A DNA stretch of 64,000 bases from Xiphydria camelus (GCA_963678675.1 OY783197.1:12706304-12770303), one strand, 5' to 3'; numbered from the stretch's first letter, positions 32,901 to 43,490 are shown. Translations and numbers: made by a program. Notes: generated from the sequence alone by a model not told the origin.

Positions 32901-33393
32901 GGGAAAAATACTAAAAGTTTTGTATTAAAAATGTTTTTAAACAATGGTGGACGGACAAAATCAATCCACAATCTACCCGTGCGAAGCCGGGACGGGCTGT
33001 AGTAAATTATAAATCTAATATAATAATAATAAATATTTCATTATAGAAAAAATTAAACTTCTTTATGTCGAACTACGACGTCATATTCCTCAATTAAACT
33101 CGGACCGCAGATAATCGTAAGATGTTTACACATCCTCCGTGAGTACAACGGCACTCACACCTTTTTTTTGTATAGTACTTTTGTCCAGTATTTCGCTTAA
33201 TTTTGTTTATTTGTTGCATATATTTTTCTTTATTTTGTTCTGCAGAATCTAAGTTTTCAGTAACAATATCCTCATCTGATGAAGATTCTACCTCTATTAT
33301 TTTTCTTCTCTTTTTACGATTCGTTAATTTGTTGTTCATAGCAGAATTATCTTCATCCTCTGAATCTAAGATTATTCTTCTGTTTATATTCAT
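29992..33393 (-). pseudogene. Transposase-like gene of the TA-target transposon, degraded
   Basis: N-terminal part 33393-33166: acidic/Ser stretches, the basic cluster NRKKRRK, and KRNTGQKYYTKK. After the inserted element, 31652 onward: GKFIPAKKFESKNCNCSKKC, then FWNIDDFNKQNIFLCGNVQR. Then 31170-30592 (RKDTCAKC, FAFSFDLQKALPYPKLSVS, AYSDMCTG) and 30576-29992 (FLFSWHSYLPNDADFGIIE). The Asp in SFDLQ, the Asp in YSDMC and the Asp/Glu of DADFGIIE could form a DDE triad. This protein type recurs in insect and hydra genomes as a transposon protein; I cannot name the superfamily with confidence. Stops after QRI and after MCTG, plus a frameshift near 31240, disable it. Confidence 0.7.
31653..33159 (+). 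mobile_element. Non-autonomous Helitron-type copy C, complete
   Basis: 1507 bases between CCTTTT repeats (31647-31652 and 33160-33165). It begins GATGTGTAAACATCTATGC. After about 200 bases shared with copies A and B it has seven roughly 130-base units (one truncated, near 32330). After that come a GC-rich hairpin (CCCGTGCGAAGCCGGGACGG, near 32979-32998), the inverted terminal palindrome GATGTTTACACATC (33121-33134), and a terminal stem-loop formed by GTGAGT and ACTCAC (about 33139-33158). A short inverted terminal repeat followed by a terminal stem-loop resembles Helentron/Helitron2-type elements. Those normally insert without duplication between T and T, so CCTTTT may partly be chance. Confidence 0.7.
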
Positions 33394-34539
33394 GGGCTTT
33401 ATTTCTGTGTGAATTTATTTAAAATTAAATAGAATAAATATTTTCAATTGTCATAAAATAATATTGATTTACCATTTGTTCTTACCTGTATCATTATCTG
33501 ATGTTAATATGAAGTTATCCATTTTAGAAAAAAAATAGAATAAGTAACCTAAACTAGTAACTCTTAACACGTAATATGACGCGTAATAATATAAAACAAA
33601 TGAAAAATAACAAACTGCTGATCGGCAACCATCTGCTAAGCCATCTACCTCTGTCAATTGGACTTACACCACATTCATAGTCGATAATTATGCAATTTCA
33701 TTTACCGACCAATTTTAAATTGTACAAAACATGGGAATTTTTTAAGAAATTAAACACGGACTTAGTTATACATAAAAAATTTACATTAAATTAAGCATGA
33801 ATTACGTGATCTCATTTTTTTTTCAAAAATGGACTTACACCACTTTCAAAATAAACGGTCCATATTACCTATCGCCAGTTAGAGGAGACTTTTCACATTC
33901 TGGTAGCCACATTACATCGATGTATGCTTACCTCAAGTCTGCGAAGCACTAATAAATTTGCGTCCAAAGTCTCGGATGGACTCGTGGTTCTTTCATCACG
34001 ATAATGCTCCAGCACATAGAGCTGCCACTACTCAACAATATTTAGAAAGTCAAAAATTAAAAATATTGGATCACCTACCCTATAGCCCAGACCTCGTACC
34101 CTGTGACTTTGGTTTATTTCCCTACCTAAAATTACAAATGAAATAGCGTAAGTTTGCTTCCACTGGCACACTGCTTGCTACTTTTCATGAAGAATGTAAT
34201 TCCATACCCAAACAACAATGGGATGACTGGTTCTGTGAGTGGTCTCGCCGTATCAACAAGTGTATTTCTTGTGTGGGAGGGCGAAAGACGGGGTTGAATT
34301 GTCGCAGTTTTTTGTTGACACCATTATTGGTGGGTTATTTTTTTAAGTAGCCCCACATAGTCCTTGGCGTATTTTTTACATTGTTAATGTATTTTGGAGG
34401 ATATCACTAGTTTTTGAAAATCGTTTATAATTTATGGGTAGACTTTTCCATTTTCATATCTTCTGATAACTCAATATACTTCTGTATTATCACAATTTCA
34501 CCTATTTTAACCTATTTGACATCATTTACGAGTGTTTAT

Positions 34540-35504
34540 TATATTACCTAACTCATTGTTTAAATAAATTACTAAATCGCGTTCTTCAATAATACCGTTA
34601 TGGTTGAACTTTCGACTCTTGAAGTCTATGCATAGTCTCCAAATGTTCTCCATTTCGTCACACTTCCCGCAGTTTCCAAACTAGTCTTCATTTCGCCATA
34701 TTTTCCACCGTTTCCGAGATATTTGCAAAATTTTATTGTTTAAATAATTATCGATTCGCTCTGTTCGGTGATGCTATCGTGATTGAACGTTCGATCCCGT
34801 TTATGAAACTGCGAAATTTTCGTCGTATCCCCATTTCCGAGATATTTATATTAATTTATTATTTACACAAAATTTCGACTCATATTGTTCGGTAATAAAA
34901 TCGCAGCTAAGGATTCGATTTTGTACGTATTGTCTCAAAGTTTTCTCGTAACTTTTATCGCCTCCAAGATATTTGCATACGCGTTTGTTGTTTAAATAAA
35001 TTACCGATTCACTTTCTCATAATATTAATACGATTTAAAGTTTGGCTTCTTTCGGAACCCCGATATTTCCTCTGTTTCATCATATCTCTTACCGTTTCTA
35101 AGATATTTGCATAAGTTTATTACTTAAACAAATCATCGTTTCGCTCTGTCCGGTAATATCATCATTACTAAAAGTTGGACCTCTCCTCCCCCAAAGAGTA
35201 AAAATTGTCTCCGTTTCGTCGTATCTTACTATTTCCGAAATATTTGTAAAAGTTTGTTATCTAAACAAATTGTTAAAGAATTTATCAATTCGCTATGTGT
35301 GGTAATACCATTACAGCTAAAAGTTCAGTCCCCTGGACGAAACCCCGAAGTTTTTTCCATATCACCGTATCTCTCACTGTTTCTGAGATATTTGCTAGAG
35401 TTTATCGTTTAAATAATTTATCGACTCGCGCTATCTCGTTATAAGTATGATCACGACTGAAGGATCGATCCGTTATACATCGCTCCTAAATTTCTTCCGG
35501 TTTA
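34540..35504. repeat. Diverged minisatellite, about 150-base unit
   Basis: Seven or so decayed units, each with a TTTCCGAGATATTTGCA block, then TTGTTTAAATAAATTA, a CGATTCGCTCTGTTCGGTAA block and a CCGTTTCGTCGTATCTC block. One further partial unit lies beyond the MITE at 36302-36360, showing the array was continuous before that insertion. No coding sequence. Confidence 0.75.
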
Positions 35505-36301
35505 AGGTCGGGACATACATTACCGGGCCGTGCCAGGGTCGGAGCACGGCCGAGTATCGTCCGTCGTCCGGCGGACGATCTGTCCAATAGGGCAATTGGG
35601 TAACTGCACAAAACAGATAGAGTGCCATCTGTGGCACGCACCAAGCATTAAGCAGATGCCCGTGGTATAAGCGCTGTTTACACGTTATTTTGGATAATAA
35701 TTGAAGTGTTTTACCTATGAGATTTAATCAACATGGCCTCAATTATAATAGAATGTGGATTTCAAAGCATTCAAATAAATTCTTTCCGTGGAAAATCGTT
35801 ATCAAAAGGTAAATACAAGCAGCGCCACCAAGCTGGGTTTCTTGGCGAAACTTGGATGTACATTCTCTATATGTACACGTATAACACAAACAAAAGCTAC
35901 GTTTGGGGAAGTACGCTAGAGCCCTATAGAATCAAATGCTTTTGTTTTCACTTTACCGAGCCGTGACCGGGCGTCGCCAACGGACCGTCACCGGACCGGG
36001 CCAGTTAGTTCAGTTTTACTTTTTCACGGTGACGGTCCGGCCGCGCTTCTCGTGTTTCCGTAATTTACGTGTTTTAGCGCCTAGCAACATAGCAGTTTCC
36101 AAGACAACTGACGACTGACGGACATGCGTGGTTCCTAGATACACGCGCCGTGCAAGGGTTTTGACCATTTCTTCCTCTTCGGCCGTGTTCGACCCTGGCA
36201 CGGCCCGGTAATGTATGTCTCACCCTTTAACGTGCCGTGCCAGGGCCGAATGACGGCTGTGTCCCGGTCCTGGCACGGCCCGGTAATGTGTATCCCAACC
36301 T
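35505..36301. mobile_element. PIF/Harbinger-type MITE, 797 bases, TTA target
   Basis: Ends AGGTCGGGACATACATTACC and its inverted form (ending GGTAATGTGTATCCCAACCT), flanked by TTA (35502-35504 and 36302-36304). The GGCCGTGCCAGGG motif recurs internally. Short open frames inside have no recognisable family. It interrupts the minisatellite. Confidence 0.75.
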
Positions 36302-36651
36302 TTATCGTATCTCTGATCACTTTTGATATACTTGCATAAGTTTGAATTTACCGCTTAACAAGAGCTTCGTACCTACCGGCGGATAGATAAATATTAGGTT
36401 TAAAAATAAGTTTTACAAAGTTATCGCTCACATATGACATGGTGGCACTTGTTATGAGTATCAAAACATAAGGGAGTCATAGATATAACCTTTAAATTCT
36501 GTGAATAAAACATGCGGACCGATAAGCTCTTTATTAGACACTACATTCGCTATGAATTCCACCAAGAAAAAAGTGTTAGAAAAGCATGTGAATCGATCTG
36601 TTCTGTTCTAGTGGGGAAGACATTGTATCTAAAAGTACATGTGAGTATTGG

Positions 36652-36866
36652 TACACCCAGGGACACGGCATCTGTCGCTGGTGACTTTTTTAAACGTTAT
36701 TTTTAAATGTACTAACCAATGAATAATTAATTCTCATGCGCTCATTAGCTACGGTGGCGTCTGCTCTCGTTAATGAAAGCATGAGGATTATTAATTATTG
36801 GTTAGTACGTTTAAAAATAACGTTTAAAAAAAGTCACCAGCGACAGATACCGTGTCCCCGGGTGTA
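36652..36866. mobile_element. Foldback MITE, 215 bases
   Basis: Inverted arms of about 95 bases beginning TACACCCRGGGACACGG and containing GTCGCTGGTGACTTTTTT, with a short central loop. No coding content. Confidence 0.8.
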
Positions 36867-36870
36867 CATA

Positions 36871-37349
36871 TGTCGCAGGCAAATAGCTTTTGCCTAGGCA
36901 AATAGTATTTGACTAGTCAAATAGTATCTGCCTAAATGTTTTTTGGGCATATAGCATATAGATTAGCTATTTATGTAACCAGTTAGGAAATGCCTCATTT
37001 TGCGTAACGAGTGAGATTATTGCAATATCTATCACACGAGTTACACAGAATACATTTTCTAACGTGTTGCATACAAGATTTTTTCAAATTATTCCTAAAA
37101 TATGCGAGCGGTTGGTTAGGCAAATGATCATTTCAGGCAAATAACTTTTGTGGCTCCGCTTGCTTCGCTCGCTCCGCCGATTCAAGTATAACTTAACCTA
37201 ACATAATCTTACCAAATCTGATTTATTTATATTTTAATGCGTTAGACTCTCTGGGTTAGGTTAGGTTAGAGTTGGCGGAGCGAGCGAAGCCACAAGAGCT
37301 ATTTTCCTAGGCAAAGCTATTTGCCTGAAACGACCATTTGCCTACGACA
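36871..37349. mobile_element. TA-target foldback element with GGCAAAT motifs
   Basis: Ends TGTCGCAGGCAAATAG and the inverted form ending GCCTACGACA, flanked by TA (36869-36870 and 37350-37351). Repeated GGCAAATA and CCTAGGCAAA motifs lie near both ends, plus an inner inverted pair (GTGGCTCCGCTTGCTTCGCT and its complement near 37280). TTAGG-like repeats at about 37250 lie inside. Confidence 0.75.
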
Positions 37350-37351
37350 TA

Positions 37352-37860
37352 AAAGCTTGATTAGGTACTTTGAAATTTCCTACGCTGGATACCGTAGAGA
37401 GTGGGGTTACTTTGCTCCACTTTTAATATGAATGAAACAAAATGCTGTACAAAAATGTGTTTGAAATAGCTACAATTCTAAAATTTTTAAATATGGTGAT
37501 GTCAGGTTCATATAGTAACTTTTTGGAATATTTTATTACAAAAAGTATCAATATTGGTGGCGAAAACCATACCAATGGATGGGGCAACTTTGCGCCACCT
37601 AATAAAACTGGTTGTGACATAGGATAAATTTATCTCTGTGGAGCAATGTAACACCTCCGGTAAGAAGACATTACTCCATTTTATGTATTAAATAGAAAAA
37701 ATAAAAATTTTTGCTGCATTTTGATTCAAAAACAAGGAAAATCAAAAATAAAACTGTAATTCGATGATTTATAACTGAAAGGAACAGTACTAAAGTGCTA
37801 CTACTAAATAGCTTAAAAAAGCTTATGATACTAATAGCTGGCCGAAAAATATTGAGTAAC
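37352..37860. other. No gene recognised
   Basis: AT-rich. Two opposing short frames (37423-37627) are shadows of each other. Two similar phrases, TTACTTTGCTCCACTTTT and CAACTTTGCGCCACCT, suggest an old inverted or direct repeat but are too short to define. Confidence 0.3.
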
Positions 37861-37868
37861 TATTTAAT

Positions 37869-38220
37869 TTGGCCATCAAAATAGGCACAAAATTTCGACT
37901 CGGGACGTTAATGGCTCTTGGATGGGAAGTTATACCACACCCGGCGTATTCACCAGACTTAGCTCCAACTGATTTTCACTTGTTTTGGAAAATGCAAAAC
38001 GAATTGTCTGATTTGCGATTCAAAACATTTGAAGAAGTCCAAAAATGTGTTGATAACTTCCTTATCTCGCAAGATGAAACTTTTTTTGCGGAAGGCATCC
38101 GTGAATTGCCTAAATATGGCTGAAGGTCATTAAAAGTGAGGGGGATTATTTTGATGAATAAATGTAGGTACCTACCTATTTTACTTTTTTCAAAAGTAAA
38201 TTTAGAATTTTTGCAAAAGT
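37869..38220 (+). pseudogene. mariner transposase C-terminal fragment
   Basis: 84-codon frame with the last catalytic block of mariner-type transposase: LGWEVIPHPAYSPDLAPTDF, then HLFWKMQNEL and a C-terminal FFAEGIRELPK. The YSPDLAP-D motif is diagnostic. The N-terminal two thirds are absent, so this is a 3' fragment; the element end is probably near 38220. Confidence 0.8.
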
Positions 38221-38454
38221 GTCCTAAAACTTATTTGTACACCTAACAGAAAAAAGGAAATTCGATCCCGTGGTTGGAACAAGAGTAGGTTGTTTATTTA
38301 TAACATCGGTCAATATATGATTATTAGCTACGCTTAGCGGAGAAAGCAGCAGACGAATTTTCTGAAGTTGATATCGAGTTTCACCTGAAGGTACGAAGAC
38401 GAATATGATGAAATTTTAGTTCTGAAAGACTAGGGAGCTCCGGAGCTCCGTATA

Positions 38455-38921
38455 TACAGGGTGTTCATTTTAAAACTTACCACCCACGTTATCTGCGTAA
38501 AGAGACATATTTCTGAAAATCGCCGAGACACGTCAACAAAATTATTGAGGGGGAACATTTTTTATAAAAATTCGACGCCCCCCCCCTCAACCACCTGACT
38601 CCGGGGGCGGTAACCCCAATATTCTTAAATGGAACAGGGGGTCGAGTGATACCTCATTTTAAAGGGCTTTTAATTGTGTACATTTTGACGTCCTACTTTT
38701 CAAATTTGACGTTAAAATGAGGTATCACTCGACCCCCTGTTCCATTTAAGAATATTGGGGTTACCGCCCCCGGAGTCAGGTGGTTGAGGGGGGGGGGGCG
38801 TCGAATTTTTATAAAAAATGTTCCCCCTCAATAATTTTGTTGACGTGTCTCGGCGATTTTCAGAAATATGTCTCTTTACGCAGATAACGTGGGTGGTAAG
38901 TTTTAAAATGAACACCCTGTA
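38455..38921. mobile_element. Perfect foldback MITE, TA target
   Basis: 467 bases with ends TACAGGGTGTTCATTTTAAA and near-perfect inverted arms of about 210 bases, flanked by TA (38453-38454 and 38922-38923). The TACAGGGTG end type is common in insect Tc1/mariner-related MITEs. Arms this similar indicate a recent origin. Confidence 0.85.
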
Positions 38922-39457
38922 TACGCGGAGTATGCATTAAGTACCTCTCGAATCTCGCCGTAGGATGGATGTTTTGCTTTACAATTAGTCTTTGGCGCTG
39001 AGCCTCTATCGAGACTCATGATTAGATAATAACAGGCTTCACAGTCCCTAATTTTTATTTTAGAGGAAACAGAGTACATTTTTTTTCGAAATAGTTATAA
39101 AATAGGGTACCTACATTGAAAATAATAAAACTATCATGTTTCGTACTATAAAAAATGTACATTGCAAAAACAAGCTTAAGGTAGTACTATCGCCCGACTC
39201 ACCACCTAATAGGGGCACCGGGGGGGTATAAGAAAATGTTCATTTCGGCAGGAAAAAGTTTCTAAAATTTGCTCATTGAAGCTTCGATTGAATGTTTTTC
39301 GTAACCCTTTGCGGGACAAAAACAGAAATAAATTTGGTAGCAAAAAATATTTCATATTTTCTTCATGCACCACAACCGTACAGATTCGTACAGCCCTGGG
39401 GCCCCTTTCTCAAGCTCACTCGCAAAGTTGCGTATACGCACGATGCGAGCGGTCTAA

Positions 39458-39589
39458 AACCGGGTCTTCACTGCGCGAAATTCTACGCGAAACTGTTGCG
39501 CGAGTTATGTCCCCTCTTTTTCTCGCGCTCCCTCTTCTCACTCATTCTTTCTTTTTCGCGAAACAGTTTCGCGCAGTGAAGACCCGGCT
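39458..39589. mobile_element. Small TAA-target MITE
   Basis: 132 bases with inverted ends AACCGGGTCTTCACTGCGCG and flanking TAA (39455-39457 and 39590-39592). The arms contain GCGCGAAAC. The right TAA is also the left target copy of the next element. Confidence 0.75.
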
Positions 39590-39592
39590 TAA

Positions 39593-41595
39593 TAGTACAC
39601 GTAAATTAGACATATAAACATGGAATAGGAGAAATAATTTATAAAGTTTTCATATTACGTATACATTTTCCTAATGGGATCAGGAACAAAACCCTACAAA
39701 GTTCCCAATTGTCCAGTGTCCGCAACATCCCTTATTTTGCAAAAAACCACCCCCGGATCGTACATTGTGCCGGTTTTTCTCAATTTCCTTGTAAATCGTT
39801 TTTCAAACGTAAAAAATGTATACAACCAAAAATGTTCGTCATTAAATTCTACACAAAAACTATTCTATAAATATGTTAGCTAATCCTTACTGAATTCTCG
39901 CAAAATACGTTTAAAGTTAAGGATAGTTTTTAACAGGCCGTTAAAATATGTCAAGTTCAGCGAGGCGTCAACGCACTTGTGACACAAACTTGTGGTATGC
40001 GATACGGTGGATTATTTACGGATTTTAATCAGTGTTGTTCCTGTCAGTACAATGGTACTGAAATCAGTACATCGACCACTTTGTCAGTACGTCAGTACAT
40101 TAGCTGATAATTTCAGTACCATTTGATTTTGTTTACAATGGTTACTTTTTTGTCAATATTAATACTCTTACTGCTTTAGACGATGCTGACTTACTAATCG
40201 TTACAACCGCCATCGATCTATCAAGTCAACACGACACTGTAGTTGTAGTTGGTCAGGATGTCGATCTTCTTTCCCTTATTATTGCTCTTGCTCCTCAAGA
40301 TAAGGATAGTTTGTTTTTGAAACCAGCCCAAGGAAATATAAAGAAAAGGATTTATAGATCTTCTGATATGCAATCATCTAATGTTATTAAAAATATTAAA
40401 GAAACTGTTCTTTTTGCACATGCGTTTAGTGGTTGTGATACCACTTCTGCATTTTTCGGAAAAGGCAAATCTGAAATCGTAAACATATTAAATAAGAGAA
40501 AGGATTTGGAAGATGTTGTATATATTTTCAACAGTTCTCAATCTACGAAAGAACAAATTGAAATTGCTGGTGAGAAATTCACACTTGCGTTATATAAAGC
40601 TGAACGGAAAGAAATTTCTTTGAATAGCTACAGATTTATTTATTTTAATAAGTTGGTTGGCCAATCCAATCATGCCGTAACTTTGTCTAGATTGCCACCA
40701 ACATCTACAGCATTAAAACGGCATTCTTACCGGGTATTTCACCAAATTCAATCTTGGCGAGGAAAATATATACAGCTAACGCGCAGTGGGGTTGGAAAAA
40801 ATGGGCAATATTTTATCACCAGTTTTTACTACCGAAGCGCCGGCTCCGATTTCTGTTCTGACAGTTATATCTTGCAGCTGTAAAAAGGGTTGTGGTATAA
40901 GCGGTGTGCATGTCTTAGACTTGGATTACATTGTTCAACCATGTGCTCCAACTGCCATGGACAGGGTTACTTCAATGCACAACCTGACGAGATATTAAAC
41001 GAAGAGAATCTAACAAATGAATTAAAAAATACATGTTAGTGGATTAGGCCTATTGGGGAAATAATTTTAAAAAAACGCGCCGGGAGCTCTACCTCATGGG
41101 TAGTGTGGAAACGAGCTCAAATTAGAAAATGCACACTTATAATGCTCTAAAATCCCTTTCAAATTTTCAAATTTGACTTACAATTAGATAATACTTATGT
41201 AGCGATATTATAGCACTAGAACTATGAAAATCACTGCAATTACCACAAATCCGCATTTTACATGCTAAAAACTACACCTAACTTTGAACGTTATTTGCGG
41301 AAATTCAGAGAGGATTAGCTAAAATGGTTATAGAACAGTTTTTGTGTAGAATTTAATGGCGAACATTTTTGGTTGTATACATTTTTACGTTTGACCAACG
41401 GTTTACGAGGAAATTGAGAAGAACCAGCACAATGTACCATCCGGGGATGGTTTTTGTTAAAATAAGGGATGTTGCGGACATCGGCCACATGGGAACTTTT
41501 TTGGGATTTATTCCTACTCCCATTAGGAACATAATTTACGTAATATGAAAACTTTATAAATTATTTCTTCTAAAAAGTACTATTTCCGTGTACTA
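39593..41595. mobile_element. 2-kb element with about 330-base inverted ends, TAA target
   Basis: Left end (39593) TAGTACACGTAAAT; right end ATTTCCGTGTACTA at 41595. TAA on each side (39590-39592 and 41596-41598). Similar inverted sequence extends from each end for some 330 bases (for example TTTATAAAGTTTTCATATTA). Between the arms is a degraded PIN-like protein gene. Confidence 0.7.
40135..41036 (+). pseudogene. Fragment of a PIN-like (GCDTTSAFF) transposon-associated protein
   Basis: The frame 40311-40883, extended upstream to about 40135, reads VVVVGQDVDLLSLI, FAHAFSGCDTTSAFFGKGKS, LPPTSTALKRHSYRV and QIQSWRG. After a frame change near 40790 it continues with APAPISVLTVISCSCKKGCG, and after another with MCSNCHGQGYFNAQPDEIL. 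The Asp-rich V-x-G-x-DVDLL and GCDT blocks suggest a FEN/PIN-like nuclease fold, with a Cys-rich tail. Such proteins are repeated in many insect genomes; whether they are transposition enzymes is not something I can state. The N-terminal half is missing. Confidence 0.65.
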
Positions 41596-41598
41596 TAA

Positions 41599-42845
41599 GA
41601 TACGTATACGTTTCGAAGTGGCCTTTGCCGTGGCTTTCTCGAGCGGGAGTTGCGAGTACTCGTAACTGGGGGGGGGGGGGGGGGGGACCTTTATGTTTCT
41701 TTTGCGAGTGCTTAACGCTTGGCAACGTTGTAGGATGTACTAACAGTTGAATAAATATGGAGTAGATGATATTAAATTTTCAGAATATATTGGTTTACTT
41801 CTTATGACGTGTTTTTAGCGCGTAGTTTTGAATACTTTCTTATTACGTATCACACGATACACATATAAATATAAATATATTTCTATTAGTGTCCTTTGGA
41901 CACTTATAATATTTGTTTATCCGTCAAACCGTCCGTTAACAACTTATTTTTAAAACATTCACATCTTAATAATGTAATCAAACTTTCTTTATAATTTCCT
42001 GCTATTATATTTTTGTCGAAAGGATTTTATACATTTTATTTAACATTCTGTAAAAATAGGTGGTAACTTTGTTGCTTTATACACTACTGAATTTGATCCT
42101 GATTAGATACTTTTTTAAGATGTTATCTGTAAAAGTTAAAAATTTGTATGCGAGAACTTTTAAGCAGATAGAGCTATTTGCATACAACTCAGCCTTATTC
42201 ACGTAGTTTGGATATACAATGAAGTTTGAACATTTTTCAAATTGCGCGATATTAATTTCAGTTAAGTATCCAAAGTATACGACATTTATTAATGTAGAAT
42301 ATCTATCTTAGAATTAATAAGCGACGCACACCAAATACAATATGTACATACATATAAGCACTCGGAGAAGAAGACAAGACGCGAAATGCCGAATTTTCTT
42401 TTTGTATGAATGTAAGAAACTGGAATAACAGCATATGTATATGTATATATAATGATGTAAACATTAAAATTTCTATAGTAAGGGAAAGTTATAATTTTTT
42501 ATTGCCTCCTCCAATTTTATAATATATATTATCGATGTGTGTAATACAACATGAAGAATTAAATTGTGTAGAAACCTATTCATTTTTCAATTACAATGTA
42601 TTATGTGATTCATACAAAGTAACAAACTTAGTTTAATTAAGAATAGCGAATGAGTCCTAATGAATATTATCTCTATCTTATAATTAATACAGCTTATTAT
42701 AAAATCAATAGTCACGCAATACAAATCCTTTATTGCACTACACGGCGACGTTACATTAATGAATATTTTTATCCCCATATAAAAACTACAATCTCTTCGT
42801 ACCAAATGAAATATTCCTTATAATACTTATTCCTACTTTATTCAG
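41599..42845. other. Harbinger internal non-coding region
   Basis: Contains a subterminal block with GATACGTATACGTTTCGAAG, a poly-G run at about 41669-41687, and otherwise AT-rich sequence without a coding signal. The first exon of the Myb-like gene might lie here but could not be found. Confidence 0.35.
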
Positions 42846-43255
42846 TTAGGCGTACAAGTACTGCGGACGATGCTACCGCGGAGAAGCCGGAGAACCTTGA
42901 AGTAGGGGAGCCTCAACAGGAGTCAGCGCAGTTGGAGAACCTTGAAGTAGGGGAGCCTCAACAGGAGTCAGCGCAGTTGGAGAGCCTTTACGTAGGAGAG
43001 TCTCAGCAGGAAACAGAAGCGGGTTCATCTGCAAAAAATGTATATTTACGATCTACCCAACAGAAGAAAAGACGAACTGCGCAGGAGCGCCTAGAGACAA
43101 CGGCTCACGCAGCTGATTGTCTCTCAGACACAGCCGAGCGCAGTTATCAACTACGTAGGAATCATTACGAAATCATTGAAGACCTAAAAAGACAAAAAAT
43201 AACACTATTAGAAAGATTCGTAACGGCAGTAGAAACTTTAGTTTCAAGGCAATAG
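42846..43255 (+). CDS. Terminal exon of a Harbinger Myb/SANT-type candidate gene
   Basis: An intron end (CTACTTTATTCAG) is followed by an open frame to TAG at 43255. It has a 45-base unit repeated nearly three times (15-residue unit ENLEVGEPQQESAQL). A basic region (KKRRTAQERLE) and a C-terminal helix (RNHYEIIEDLKRQKITLLER) resemble the tail of Myb/MADF-like proteins that partner HARBI1. The upstream DNA-binding exon was not found, so the identity is inference from position and composition. Confidence 0.5.
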
Positions 43256-43490
43256 ATTAGAAGTAAGAATTTGGAATGCAATAAAATAGTTACAATTATA
43301 ATTATATATTCATTCATTCATTCATTCATTTTCTCCGTGAAATTTCACTACGTTTCCTGTAAAAATGTCAAAATATTATGTTATACCTTCTCTAAAGTAT
43401 TTTGTTTTCCCCTGGAAAACGCGGAAGTTTTCTCCATTATGAGAAATGCATACGTATAATCTGCTGGCGAAGTCTTCGACCAGCTGCTAA

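Larger units (their letters stand above)
29593..33862 (-). mobile_element. TA-target DNA transposon with unassigned transposase, 4.27 kb
   Basis: The inverted ends of about 37 bases begin TGGACCGTTTATTTTGAAAG and continue GTGGTRTAAGTCCATTTT. TA lies on each side (29591-29592 and 33863-33864) and the mariner frame is restored when it is removed, so the 2-base TA duplication is exact. The motif TGGACTTACACCACTTT recurs subterminally at about 29800 and 33660. It encodes a degraded minus-strand transposase and is interrupted by a Helitron-type element (31653-33159). Confidence 0.85.
29323..34345 (+). pseudogene. mariner transposase remnant, split by a 4.27-kb insertion
   Basis: The left part (29323-29592) reads mariner N-terminal sequence: FDFRVIIYY, ERWYLQFRR, DDDPHPG and DLPENVIAIRNAIEQNRH. 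The right part (33863-34345) reads ITYRQLEETF, then HHDNAPAHRAA and YSPDLVPCDFGLFP, the second and third catalytic regions. A segment of roughly 100 residues including the first catalytic Asp is missing between them. The insertion falls inside the ATT codon after NRH, and removing it with one TA restores NRHITYRQ. Additional frame breaks near 29387 and after LKLQMK make it non-functional. Confidence 0.8.

Noticed and set aside
41668..41690. Homopolymer G run (also C or G runs near 51790, 52425 and 53947)
   Set aside because: Such runs are common in MITE loops and prone to sequencing error; no function inferred.
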